Of a stretch of 64,000 nt of DNA, positions 35,308 to 44,210 are shown in pieces. The first letter of the stretch is position 1. The number at the start of each line of letters is the position of its first letter. Made by a program: the position numbers and the translations under genes. This DNA comes from DATAOG01 sp963757395 (GTDB lineage: Bacteria > Pseudomonadota > Alphaproteobacteria > Geminicoccales > Geminicoccaceae), in contig CAVWRK010000006.1 in the NCBI GenBank assembly GCA_963757395.1, positions 62,001 through 126,000 of the forward strand. Reading direction: 5' to 3'. A model generated the notes under the pieces. It had not been told where the DNA came from, made no database searches, and was given only the letters and a program-made list of their open reading frames with translations.

Positions 35308-36930
35308 TCAGGCCGCCGGCTGGTCGATCGGCCGGCCGGCCAGGACCTGCTCGATCAGGGCGGCGGTCGCGGCCGGGCCATAGAAGGCGACGAAGGTGCC
35401 AAACCGCGGCCCCTCGGTCTGGCCGAGCAGGATCTCATACAGCGCCTGGAACCAGCCGCGCAGATTGGCGGCAAAGCCGTGGCGCTTGCCGATCTCATAA
35501 ACCTCCTGCTGGATCGCCTCGGCCGCCTGCTCGAAGGTCGCCGCATCGAGGCCCGAGCGCCGGTCGAACGCCTCGAGCCAGCGCGCGAGCTCCTCGAGCG
35601 CCGGCCGTTCCGCGGCCGTCGGCAATCGGTAGGATTTGGCCGGCTTGACGAAGTCCCGGTAGTAGGCGAGCGCGTGCCCGACCAGCTGGTCCAGCAGCGG
35701 CGAGTTTTGCGGGCTCGCCTCGCGCGCGTAGCGATTGATGAAGCCCCAGAGCACGTCTGGCGCCTCGGCGTTCACGACCGAGGCGAGGTTGAGCAGCATC
35801 GCGAAGCTGATCGGCAGCCCGCCGTGCGGCGGCTGGCCGCCATGGATGTACCAGACCGGGTTGTGGTAGCGCTGCTCCTCGGTCTGTTCGGGAAAACGGT
35901 CGAGCAGGCCGAAATAGTCGTCGACGTTGCGCGGGATCACGTCGAAATACAGCCGCTTGGCCTTGCGCGGCGCCTGGTACATGAAGAGCTTGAGGCTCTC
36001 CTTGGTGCCGTAGGTCAACCACTCGTCGCAGGTCAGGCCGTTGCCCTTGGACTTCGAGATCTTCTGGCCCTGCTCGTCAAGGAACATCTCGTAGGCGAAG
36101 CCCGCGGGCGGCGTGCCGCCGAGGATGCGGCAGATCGCGCCTGAGAGCTTGGCCGAATCGATCAGGTCCTTGCCGTACATCTCGTAGTCGACGCCAAGGG
36201 CGGCCCAGCGCATGGCCCAGTCGGGACGCCACTGCAGCTTGGCCCGGCCGCTCAGGACCGACTGCTCGACCAGCTTGCCGGCCTCGTTCCGATAGGTGAC
36301 GGTGCCGGCCTCCGGGTCGGTCTTCAGGATCGGCACCTGCAGGACCCGCCCGGTCTCGGGGCAGACCGGGAGGATCGGGCTGTAGGTGCCCCGCCGTTCC
36401 GGGCCGAGCGTCGGCAGCACGACCCGGAGGATCGCCTCGTGGCGCTCGAGCACGCGCCGGAGCGCGTCGTTGAACCGCCCCGAGTGATAGCATTCGGTCG
36501 CGCTCACAAACTCGTAGTCAAAGCCGAAGCCATCCAGAAACGTCTGCAGGCGTCGGTTCATATTAGCGCCGTAACTCTCTGCAGTACCAAACGGATCCGG
36601 GATCGAGGTCAACGGCTTGTGGAGATGCTCGACGACCTTCTCCCGGTCCGGGATGTTGTCGGGCACGGCGCGCAGCCCGTCCATGTCGTCGGAGAAAGCG
36701 TAGAGCCTGGTCGGCCAGCCCGACAGGTGCTCGAACACCCGGCGCACGAGCGAGGTGCGAAAGACCTCGGCGAAGGTACCGATGTGCGGCAGACCGGACG
36801 GCCCATAGCCGGTCTCGAACAGGACGAAACCCTTCGCGGGCGGCCGCTCACCCAGCCGGTCGATCAGCGCCACGGCCTCGACCACCGGCCAAGCCTTGCT
36901 CGCGCGCAGCAATTCCAGATTCTCCACCAT
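35308..36930 (-). CDS. lysS: Lysyl-tRNA synthetase, class I
   Basis: A 540-residue class I LysRS, the form found in archaea, spirochaetes and most alphaproteobacteria instead of the usual class II enzyme. The HIGH motif is HIGT at residues 49-52 (GYGPSGLPHIGTF) and the KMSKS motif is KISKS at K290 (QGQKISKSKGNGLT). Other marks: AFSDDMDGLRAVPDN and PVWYIHGGQPPHGGLPISFA. It is complete, with normal length, and is followed closely by rsmB. Confidence 0.97.
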   Translation of the reverse strand: MVENLELLRASKAWPVVEAVALIDRLGERPPAKGFVLFETGYGPSGLPHIGTFAEVFRTSLVRRVFEHLSGWPTRLYAFSDDMDGLRAVPDNIPDREKVVEHLHKPLTSIPDPFGTAESYGANMNRRLQTFLDGFGFDYEFVSATECYHSGRFNDALRRVLERHEAILRVVLPTLGPERRGTYSPILPVCPETGRVLQVPILKTDPEAGTVTYRNEAGKLVEQSVLSGRAKLQWRPDWAMRWAALGVDYEMYGKDLIDSAKLSGAICRILGGTPPAGFAYEMFLDEQGQKISKSKGNGLTCDEWLTYGTKESLKLFMYQAPRKAKRLYFDVIPRNVDDYFGLLDRFPEQTEEQRYHNPVWYIHGGQPPHGGLPISFAMLLNLASVVNAEAPDVLWGFINRYAREASPQNSPLLDQLVGHALAYYRDFVKPAKSYRLPTAAERPALEELARWLEAFDRRSGLDAATFEQAAEAIQQEVYEIGKRHGFAANLRGWFQALYEILLGQTEGPRFGTFVAFYGPAATAALIEQVLAGRPIDQPAA

Positions 36931-37091
36931 GACCCACCTCTACCGTCCACCGCTCCCTCAGGCAACGGCCGCGGGCGGCGTTTTCCCCCAGCTACGCCCT
37001 GCCGGCGAGCGGCACGAGGGCATGGGTCTGGACGCTGCCCGTTGGCGAGGGTCGGTGCGCCGTCAGGGGGCGGGCCTCGAGCCCGGGGCGA

Positions 37092-37928
37092 TCATGCGAT
37101 GAAGGTGGTGTACTGGTCGATCACCGGCATGACCGCATCGCGGCCCTCGGGCGGCAGCGCGAACAGCGCCCGATCGAGGCCGGCCGCCCGGCACTGCTCG
37201 ACGTAGCCTGCGTCGGGCTTGGCGCCGAACAGCGTCGTCGACACGGTCCTGATGTCGCGCCCGGCCTCGTCGGCGAAGCTCTTGAGCCGCGCCATCTCGG
37301 CCCTGGGATCGTCGAAGTCCCGCCCGCGCGGGAACCAGCCGTCGCAGAACTCCATCACCCGCCTGAGCGTGTACTTGGTCTCGCCGCCAAGCAGGATTGG
37401 CGGATGGGGCTTCTGGACCGGCTTCGGCCAGGACCAGATTTTTTCGAACTTGGTGAACTCGCCGTCATAGGCCGCCTCGTCCTGGGTCCAGATCACCTTC
37501 ATCGCCTTGGCCCGATCGACCATGACGCGGAAGCGGGTGTCGAACCTGGTGCCGTGGTTCTCCATCTCCTCGGCGTTCCAGCCGGCGCCGATCCCGAACT
37601 CGAAGCGCCCGCCCGAGATCAGATCGAGGGTCGCGACCGTCTTCGCGGTCACGATCGGATCGCGCTCGGTGAGCAGGCAAACCCCGGTGCCAAGGCGCAG
37701 CGTCTTGGTGACGGCGGCCGCCGCCGCGAGGCCGACGTAGGGGTCGAGCGTGTGCGAATAGTGCCTGGGCAACTCCGGCCCGCCCGCCCAGGGTGAATTG
37801 CGCGCGGACGGGATGTGGGTGTGCTCGGGCACGAACAGCGATTCGTAGCCATGCTCCTCGAGCGCGCGGGCCACCTCGACGATGGGCATCGAGTAGTCGG
37901 TGGCAAAGTAGTAAAAGCCGATCTTCAT
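37092..37928 (-). CDS. LLM-class F420-dependent oxidoreductase
   Basis: A 278-residue luciferase-like TIM barrel of the F420-using branch: MKIGFYYFATDYSMPIVEVA, GYESLFVPEHTHIP, KTLRLGTGVCLLTERDPIVT, GRFEFGIGAGWNAEEMENHG, and PKPVQKPHPPILLGGE. ATG 37928 has GAGGAGG upstream. It is divergent from cofC and belongs to the F420 locus by position, which strengthens F420 over FMN as cofactor. The substrate is unknown. Confidence 0.88.
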   Translation of the reverse strand: MKIGFYYFATDYSMPIVEVARALEEHGYESLFVPEHTHIPSARNSPWAGGPELPRHYSHTLDPYVGLAAAAAVTKTLRLGTGVCLLTERDPIVTAKTVATLDLISGGRFEFGIGAGWNAEEMENHGTRFDTRFRVMVDRAKAMKVIWTQDEAAYDGEFTKFEKIWSWPKPVQKPHPPILLGGETKYTLRRVMEFCDGWFPRGRDFDDPRAEMARLKSFADEAGRDIRTVSTTLFGAKPDAGYVEQCRAAGLDRALFALPPEGRDAVMPVIDQYTTFIA

Positions 37929-38034
37929 GGGTCGGATGCCTCCTCGCGGTCGGAAGCACCAACCTAGGCCGCAGCGCGCTTGGCGGCTAGCCTTTGTCGT
38001 GGGCGAAGAGCGCCATTCGAGGGAGCCGCTGTCG

Positions 38035-38709
38035 GTGCAACGATCGGGCTTGTGGGTCGTCATGCCGGTCAAGGACCTGGCGAACGCCAAGCAACGGCTG
38101 GCGGACGTGCTGAGCGCCGACGAGCGCCGCACCCTGTTTCGAGCCATGCTGACAGACGTGCTCAGCACGCTCGCCGCAAGCGCCGATCTCGGCGGCATCC
38201 TCATAGTGACCCGCGATCCCGAGGCGCGAGCGCTCGCCGCCCGCTACGGCGCCCGGGTCCTCATCGAGGAAATCAACCGCGGCCACACGGCCGCGAGCAG
38301 CCTTGGCGCAGAGACTCTCGCCCGCGAAGGCGCTACCGGCATGCTGCAGCTCCCGGCCGACATCCCTCTCGTGACCCCGGCCGACATCGATGCCCTGCTC
38401 CAGGCCCACGGACCGGCGCCCGCCGTGACGCTCGCCCCCTCGCACGACCGACGCGGCACGAACGCGCTCGGCTGCTCGCCGCCGGACCTGCTGCCGCTGC
38501 GTTTCGGCGACGATAGTTTTTTCCCGCACTGGCAGCGCGCCCGTGACCTTCGCATTGAGCCGCGGATTGTCGAACGCCCTGGCCTCGCGCTTGACGTGGA
38601 CACGCCCGCCGACCTCGCCACATTCCTCGCCGTGCCCTCGGACGGCCGGACCTACAGCTATCTCGCCGCGAGCGGGATCGCTCGTCGCCTCGAGGGCCTG
38701 GGACGCTGA
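38035..38709 (+). CDS. cofC: 2-phospho-L-lactate (or PEP/3-phosphoglycerate) guanylyltransferase
   Basis: A 224-residue nucleotidyltransferase (CofC/FbiD) that activates the three-carbon acid to be joined to Fo in coenzyme F420 synthesis: LWVVMPVKDLANAKQRLADV, GILIVTRDPEARALAARYGA, GATGMLQLPADIPLVTPADI, then SHDRRGTNALGCSPPDLLPL and GLALDVDTPADL. GTG 38035 is used, with GAGGGAG upstream; an internal TTG just before LWVV is an alternative. Whether it takes 2-phospholactate, PEP or 3-phosphoglycerate cannot be read off. Confidence 0.93.
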   Translation: MQRSGLWVVMPVKDLANAKQRLADVLSADERRTLFRAMLTDVLSTLAASADLGGILIVTRDPEARALAARYGARVLIEEINRGHTAASSLGAETLAREGATGMLQLPADIPLVTPADIDALLQAHGPAPAVTLAPSHDRRGTNALGCSPPDLLPLRFGDDSFFPHWQRARDLRIEPRIVERPGLALDVDTPADLATFLAVPSDGRTYSYLAASGIARRLEGLGR

Positions 38710-38857
38710 TCCCTCGACTTGCAAGTGAATGCCGTTCTGGCCGCTGCTCCCCGGGGTCGTTCGAGGCTGACCCAGGGGCCACGACCCTCAAGGATGCGGC
38801 CGATCACTTCATCGATCTGGATGAGTGCATGCGCGGGGGCGGCGACGGGACCAGCGT

Positions 38858-39871
38858 TCAGTTGTTGCTGCCGTAGCGTTGGCGCAGGCGCGGGAGGATC
38901 TGCTCGGCGTAGAGGTCGAGGAAGCGTTTCTGGTCGGGGCCGGGGGCGTGGAAGACGAGGTGGGTGAAACCGAGAGAAATGGTCTCGGCGAGACGGTCGA
39001 CGTGCTCGTCGGGGTCGTTGGAGACGATCCAGCGGCTGGCGGCGCGCTCGACCGGTAGGGCGTCGGCAAGTCTCTCCATCTCGACCGGGTCCTCGACGCC
39101 GGTTTTTTCCTCGGGCTTGAGGGCAAGGGCGGCCCAGTGGCGGGTGTCGTCGCGGGCGCGCTCGAGGTCGGTGTCGAAGGAGACCTTCATCTCGATCATG
39201 CGCTCGATGCTGTCTGGCGCGCGGCCGGCTTTCTCCAGACCTTCGGCGACCGCCGGCAGCAGGGTCTCGGTATAGAGTTCCCGGACTTTGCCACTGGTGC
39301 AGATGAAGCCGTCGCCGATGCGGCCGGCGAGCCTGGCGGCGACCGCGCCCGAGGCCGCGATGTAGACCGGCACCGGGGTCTCGGGGCGGTCGTAGATCGT
39401 CGCCTTGTCGGTCCGGAAAAACTCGCCCTCGAAGGTCACCCGGTCCTCACGGGCGAGCCGGCGCATGAGCTGGATCGCCTCGCGCAGGCGGGCGAAGCGT
39501 TCCTTGAAAGGCGGCCACGCCATGCCGGTCGCCGGCACCTCGTTGAGGGATTCGCCGGTGCCGACCCCGAGCAGGATGCGGCCGGGGTAGAGCGCGCCGA
39601 GCGTGCCGATCGCCTGAGCGACGATCGCGGGGTGGTAGCGGAAGGTGGGCGTCACGACGCTGGTGCCGATCAGCGCGCGCGACGTGCGCTCGCCCAGGGC
39701 GCCGAGCCAGGTGAACGAAAAAGGCGCGTGGCCGCCGGTGTGGCGCCAGGGCTGGAAATGGTCGCTGACCAGGATCGAATCGAAGCCGACCGCCTCGGCG
39801 TGGACCGCGAACTCGAGCAGCTGGCGGGGCGGGAACTGTTCTGCCGAGGCCTTGTAGCCGAGTTTGAGCAC
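38858..39871 (-). CDS. fgd: F420-dependent glucose-6-phosphate dehydrogenase (Fgd-type)
   Basis: A 337-residue LLM-fold enzyme that closely follows actinobacterial Fgd (336 residues in M. tuberculosis): LKLGYKASAEQFPPRQLLEF, SDHFQPWRHTGGHAPFSFTW, GVGTGESLNE, FICTSGKVRELYTETLLPAV, DPVEMERLADALPVERAASR and LVFHAPGPDQKRFLDL. Counterparts of the known catalytic residues are present as H38, W42 and E107, and the phosphate binders as K195, K256 and R280. It would oxidise glucose 6-phosphate and reduce F420. The GTG start at 39871 has GGAGG eight bases upstream. It is divergent from fbiC. Confidence 0.92.
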   Translation of the reverse strand: MLKLGYKASAEQFPPRQLLEFAVHAEAVGFDSILVSDHFQPWRHTGGHAPFSFTWLGALGERTSRALIGTSVVTPTFRYHPAIVAQAIGTLGALYPGRILLGVGTGESLNEVPATGMAWPPFKERFARLREAIQLMRRLAREDRVTFEGEFFRTDKATIYDRPETPVPVYIAASGAVAARLAGRIGDGFICTSGKVRELYTETLLPAVAEGLEKAGRAPDSIERMIEMKVSFDTDLERARDDTRHWAALALKPEEKTGVEDPVEMERLADALPVERAASRWIVSNDPDEHVDRLAETISLGFTHLVFHAPGPDQKRFLDLYAEQILPRLRQRYGSNN

Positions 39872-40035
39872 CTGGAATTCCTCCCGGGAACTTGTACGGG
39901 CGCGCGAGATGGGCTGTACTCCGGCTGACGCCGGGCGCTTACGCCCGCAGCGACCGGTTCGCGCCGACCCTGTCCTCGCATCATTCGGCACCGGCAGACC
40001 TCAAGCAAGGGGCGCGCGCACGCGCCGATCACCGC

Positions 40036-42471
40036 ATGACGATGAGCACCGCTGCGATCCTTGCCCGCGCCGCCGCCGGCGCCCGGCTGACCGACGAGCA
40101 GGCGCTGGCGCTTTCCGGGTGTGGGGAGCTCGACGCCTTGCTCGAGGCGGCGTGCGCCCGCCGCGATCTCGCGCACCCGAAGATCGTCAGCTACTCGCCC
40201 AAGGTCTTCATCCCGTTGACCCAGCTTTGCCGCGACGTCTGCCGCTACTGCACCTTCGCGCAGGCGCCTCGCGACCTGAAGGCGCCCTATCTGTCGGTCG
40301 ACGAGGCGGTCAGGATCGCCGAGGCGGGTGCTGAGGCCGGCTGTCACGAGGCGCTGTTCACGCTCGGCGACCAGCCGGAGCGCCGCTACCGCGTCGCGCG
40401 CGAGGCGCTGGCGGCGCTCGGCCACGACACGACCATCCAGTACCTGGCCGAGGTCGCAGAGCGGGTCCGGGCGGCGAGCGGGCTCTTGCCGCACGTCAAT
40501 CCCGGCGTGATGCGCCCTGCCGATCTCGAACGCCTGCGCGCGGTCTCGGTGTCGGCGGGCCTGATGCTGGAATCGGCGTCCGAACGCCTCTGTCAGCCCG
40601 GCGGGCCGCACCATGGCTGCCCGGACAAGCGCCCGGATGTGCGTCTTGCGACCATCCGCGCCGCCGGCGAGCTCTCCGTACCTTTCACGAGCGGCATCCT
40701 GATCGGCATCGGCGAGACCCGGCAGGAGCGCATTGAGGCCCTGCTCGCCCTTCGCGCGCTGCACGCCGAGCACGATCATCTGCAAGAGATCATCGTCCAG
40801 AACTTCCGCGCCAAGCCGGGGACCGCGATGGCGGACGCGCCGGAGCCGCCGCTCGAGGATCATCTTTGGACGATCGCGGTGGCGCGCCTCCTTTTCCCAC
40901 CCGAGATGGGCATCCAGGCGCCGCCCAACTTGAATCCGGCTGCCCTCGATCGGCTGCTGGCCGCGGGCATCGACGACTGGGGCGGCATCTCGCCGGTGAC
41001 CCCCGATCACGTCAATCCCGAGGCGCCCTGGCCCGCGCTCGAGCTCCTCAGGCGGGCGACCGAGGCCGCCGGCAAGGAGCTGGTGGCGCGCCTGCCGATC
41101 TATCCGCGCTACGTGCAGGAGCCGGAGCGCTGGCTGGCGCCGGCGATGCGCACGCCGGTGCTCGATCACGCCGACGCCGAGGGTTATGCGCGCGAGAACG
41201 GGTGGATCGCCGGCGCGGCCTCGAAGCCGGTTGCCATGGCGACCGGTTGCCGCCCGCCGGGTCAGAAGGTGCAGACGATCCTCGGGCGCGCGCAGGCTGG
41301 CCGGCCGCTCGAGGAAGCCGAAGTCGTGCGCCTGTTCGCGGCCCGCGGCCGGGAGGCGGACGCCGTCTGCCGGGCCGCCGACGAGCTCCGCCTCGAGGTC
41401 AGCGGCGAGCGGGTCGCCTACGTCGTCAATCGCAACATCAACTACACCAACGTCTGCTACTTCCGCTGCCGCTTCTGCGCGTTCTCCAAGGGCAAGCTTT
41501 CCGAGAACCTGCGCGGCCCGGCCTATGACCTCGACCTCGACGAGATCGCGCGGCGGACCCGTGAGGCGTGGGCGCGCGGCGCCACCGAGATGTGCCTGCA
41601 AGGGGGCATCCACCCGGATTATACCGGCCAGACCTACCTTGACATTTGCCGGACCGTGAAGGCGGCAGCGCCCGAGATCCACGTCCATGCCTTCTCACCG
41701 CTCGAGGTCTGGCAGGGCGCGCATACGCTGAAGATGTCGCTCGGCGACTTCCTGGGCGAGCTGAGGCGGGCCGGGCTCGGCTCGCTGCCCGGCACCGCCG
41801 CCGAGATCCTGGACGACGAAGTCCGCAAAGTGATCTGCCCGGACAAGATCACGACGGCGCAGTGGCTCGAGGTGATGCGCACCGCCCATGCGCAGGGCCT
41901 TCGCAGCACCGCGACCATCATGTTCGGCCACGTCGACCATCCCCGCCACTGGGCGAGGCATCTCTTGCGCGTCCGCGAGCTGCAGGCCGAGACCGGCGGC
42001 TTCACCGAGCTCGTGCCGCTGCCCTTCGTGCACATGGAGGCGCCGATCTATCTGAAGGGCGGCGCGCGCCGCGGCCCGACCTGGCGCGAGGCGCTTTTGA
42101 TGCATGCGATCGCACGCCTCGTGCTGCACCCGCAGATCACCAACATCCAGACCTCCTGGGTCAAGATGGGCCCGCAGGGCGCGCAGGCCTGCCTCCGATC
42201 CGGGGCCAACGATCTCGGCGGCACGTTGATGAACGAATCGATCACCCGCGCCGCCGGCGCCGCCTTCGGCCAGGAGCTGCCGCCGCAGGCGATGCAGGAG
42301 CTGATCCACGAGATCGGCCGCGTGCCCGGTCAGCGGACGACCGTTTACGGCGAGGCGCCGGCCGAGCGCGTCGAGGCTTCCTTCAAGGCGGCACCGCTGA
42401 GCGAGCCGGTCAACCCACCGCCGCGGCGCCGCGAGCGATCCGGAGACCAGTCGCTGGTGCGCTTCGGATAG
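40036..42471 (+). CDS. fbiC: Fo synthase, CofG-CofH fusion
   Basis: An 811-residue double radical-SAM enzyme that makes the deazaflavin Fo from tyrosine and a ribityl-uracil. The N-terminal CofG half has cluster Cys C65, C69, C72 (CRDVCRYCTFAQAP) and EIIVQNFRAKPGTAM. The C-terminal CofH half has C474, C478, C481 (CYFRCRFCAFSKGK), EMCLQGGIHPDYTGQTYLD, and the end TSWVKMGPQGAQACLRSGAN. This fused order is the actinobacterial FbiC arrangement. The start is set at ATG 40036 (no strong SD; 40042 possible). It heads fbiC-cofE-cofD. Confidence 0.96.
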   Translation: MTMSTAAILARAAAGARLTDEQALALSGCGELDALLEAACARRDLAHPKIVSYSPKVFIPLTQLCRDVCRYCTFAQAPRDLKAPYLSVDEAVRIAEAGAEAGCHEALFTLGDQPERRYRVAREALAALGHDTTIQYLAEVAERVRAASGLLPHVNPGVMRPADLERLRAVSVSAGLMLESASERLCQPGGPHHGCPDKRPDVRLATIRAAGELSVPFTSGILIGIGETRQERIEALLALRALHAEHDHLQEIIVQNFRAKPGTAMADAPEPPLEDHLWTIAVARLLFPPEMGIQAPPNLNPAALDRLLAAGIDDWGGISPVTPDHVNPEAPWPALELLRRATEAAGKELVARLPIYPRYVQEPERWLAPAMRTPVLDHADAEGYARENGWIAGAASKPVAMATGCRPPGQKVQTILGRAQAGRPLEEAEVVRLFAARGREADAVCRAADELRLEVSGERVAYVVNRNINYTNVCYFRCRFCAFSKGKLSENLRGPAYDLDLDEIARRTREAWARGATEMCLQGGIHPDYTGQTYLDICRTVKAAAPEIHVHAFSPLEVWQGAHTLKMSLGDFLGELRRAGLGSLPGTAAEILDDEVRKVICPDKITTAQWLEVMRTAHAQGLRSTATIMFGHVDHPRHWARHLLRVRELQAETGGFTELVPLPFVHMEAPIYLKGGARRGPTWREALLMHAIARLVLHPQITNIQTSWVKMGPQGAQACLRSGANDLGGTLMNESITRAAGAAFGQELPPQAMQELIHEIGRVPGQRTTVYGEAPAERVEASFKAAPLSEPVNPPPRRRERSGDQSLVRFG

Positions 42472-42476
42472 CGCCG

Positions 42477-43253
42477 GTGCCGGCAGCGCCCGCGGCGATC
42501 ACGCTCACCGCCGTCCCGGGCATCGGGGCGATCCGGGCGGGCGACGACCTCGCGCGCCTGCTGGGCGATGCGTTGGCGGCGTCGGGGTTGCCGCCGCAGC
42601 GGGCGGACGTCCTGGTGGTGACCCACAAGATCGTCTCCAAGGCCGAAGGGCGCTCCGTGGCGCTCGCCGGGGTCACGCCATCGCCGCGCGCGCGGGAGCT
42701 GGCGGCGGCCACGGGCAAGGATCCGGCCCTGGTCGAGGTGATCCTGTCGGAGTCACAAGCCGTGCTCCGCTTCCGGCCCGGGCTGATCATCACCGAGCAT
42801 CGCCTCGGCATCGTGCTGGCCAACGCCGGGGTCGATCAGTCCAACGTGCCCCATGAGGATGGCGCCGAGCAGGTCCTGTTGTTGCCGCGGGACCCCGATG
42901 CCAGCGCCGCCGCCATCCGGTCCGCCCTGGAGGAGCGCTTCGGCGCGCCGCTCGCCGTGATCATCAGCGACAGCGTCGGGCGGGCCTGGCGGAACGGCGT
43001 CGTCGGGCTCGCCCTCGGCGCCGCGGGGCTGCCGGCGCTGCTCGACCTGCGCGGGCGGCCCGATCTCGAAGGTCGGGCGCTCGAGGTCACCCAGGTCGGG
43101 CTCGCCGACGAGATCGCGTCGGCCGCGGAACTGCTGATGGGCGAGGCCGCCGAGGGGCGGCCGGCGGTGCTGGTCCGCGGGTTGTCTCCAGAAGGCCCGG
43201 CGCTGCCGGCGGCCGCCCTGATCCGCGAGCGCGAGGCGGATCTCTTCCGATGA
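42477..43253 (+). CDS. cofE: Coenzyme F420-0:L-glutamate ligase
   Basis: A 258-residue GTP-dependent ligase that adds glutamates to F420-0: AVPGIGAIRAGDDLARLLGD, VLVVTHKIVSKAEGRSVALA, GLIITEHRLGIVLANAGVDQ, SNVPHEDGAEQVLLLPRDPD, VIISDSVGRAWRNGVVGLAL. It stops after the ligase domain, so the nitroreductase-like C-terminal domain of mycobacterial FbiB is missing. The GTG start at 42477 is five bases after the fbiC stop. It overlaps cofD by ATGA. Confidence 0.94.
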   Translation: MPAAPAAITLTAVPGIGAIRAGDDLARLLGDALAASGLPPQRADVLVVTHKIVSKAEGRSVALAGVTPSPRARELAAATGKDPALVEVILSESQAVLRFRPGLIITEHRLGIVLANAGVDQSNVPHEDGAEQVLLLPRDPDASAAAIRSALEERFGAPLAVIISDSVGRAWRNGVVGLALGAAGLPALLDLRGRPDLEGRALEVTQVGLADEIASAAELLMGEAAEGRPAVLVRGLSPEGPALPAAALIREREADLFR

Positions 43254-44203
43254 GCGTCATCGCGTTGTCGGGCGGGATCGGGGGTGCCAAGCTCGCGCTC
43301 GGCCTGTATCGGGTGCTGCCCGCGGATACCCTGACGGTGGTCTGCAACACCGGCGACGACTTCGAGCATCTCGGGCTCGCCATCTCGCCGGATCTGGACA
43401 CGGTGCTCTACACGCTGGCCGGCATCGCGAACCCGGAAACCGGCTGGGGCCGCGCGAACGAGACCTGGAGCTTCATGCAGGCGCTCGAAAAGCTCGGCGG
43501 CGAGACCTGGTTCCGGCTCGGCGATACCGACCTCGCGACCCATGTCGAGCGCACGCGACGCCTGGCCGCCGGCGAGAGCCTCGCCGACATCAGCCAGGAC
43601 TTCTGCCGGCTGTTCGGGGTGCGCGCCCAAGTCATGCCGATGTGCGACCAGCCGGTCCGCACCATGGTCATGACCGAGGATCGTGTCCTGCCGTTCCAGC
43701 GCTATTTCGTCGAGCGACGCTGCGAGCCCGAGGTTACGGGCTTCGAGTTCCAGGGCGCCGGTCTCGCCCGGCCGGTGGCAGGGCTCGAGGACGCGCTCGC
43801 GAGCGACCGGGTCGAGGCGGTGGTGATCTGCCCCTCGAACCCCTTCATCAGCATCGACCCGATCCTCGCGGTGCCGGGCATGCGCGCAGCGATCGCTGGC
43901 TGCAGCGCGCCAGTCATCGCGGTCTCGCCGATCATCGGCGGGCGCGCCATCAAGGGCCCGACCGCCAAGATGATGGCCGAGCTCGGCCTCAAGGTCAGCG
44001 CCCGGACGGTGGCCGAGCACTATGCCGGTCTCGTGGACGGCTTCGTTCTCGACGACGCTGACGCGGATCAGGCCGGCGCCATCCGGGTTCCCAGTCTTGC
44101 GACCCGGACCCTGATGACGAGCGAGGACGAGAAGATCCGGCTCGCCATAGAGGTCCTGACCTTCGCCCGCGGGCTCCGCAGAGAAGGTCAACCGCGCCCC
44201 TGA
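43250..44203 (+). CDS. cofD: 2-phospho-L-lactate transferase
   Basis: A 317-residue CofD/FbiA enzyme that transfers the phospho-acid moiety from the GDP-linked intermediate to Fo: VIALSGGIGGAKLALGLYRV, VVCNTGDDFEHLGLAISPDL, DTVLYTLAGIANPETGWGRA, FRLGDTDLATHVERTRRLAA, VVICPSNPFISIDPILAVPG, and GRAIKGPTAKMMAELGLKVS. Complete. It is translationally coupled to cofE by a 4-base overlap and followed 7 bases later by a GNAT gene. Confidence 0.96.
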   Translation: MSVIALSGGIGGAKLALGLYRVLPADTLTVVCNTGDDFEHLGLAISPDLDTVLYTLAGIANPETGWGRANETWSFMQALEKLGGETWFRLGDTDLATHVERTRRLAAGESLADISQDFCRLFGVRAQVMPMCDQPVRTMVMTEDRVLPFQRYFVERRCEPEVTGFEFQGAGLARPVAGLEDALASDRVEAVVICPSNPFISIDPILAVPGMRAAIAGCSAPVIAVSPIIGGRAIKGPTAKMMAELGLKVSARTVAEHYAGLVDGFVLDDADADQAGAIRVPSLATRTLMTSEDEKIRLAIEVLTFARGLRREGQPRP

Positions 44204-44210
44204 GCGGACC

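Noticed and set aside
39872..41688. A minus-strand frame of about 670 codons across fbiC
   Set aside because: It is the complement of the well-supported fbiC gene and has no recognisable motif.
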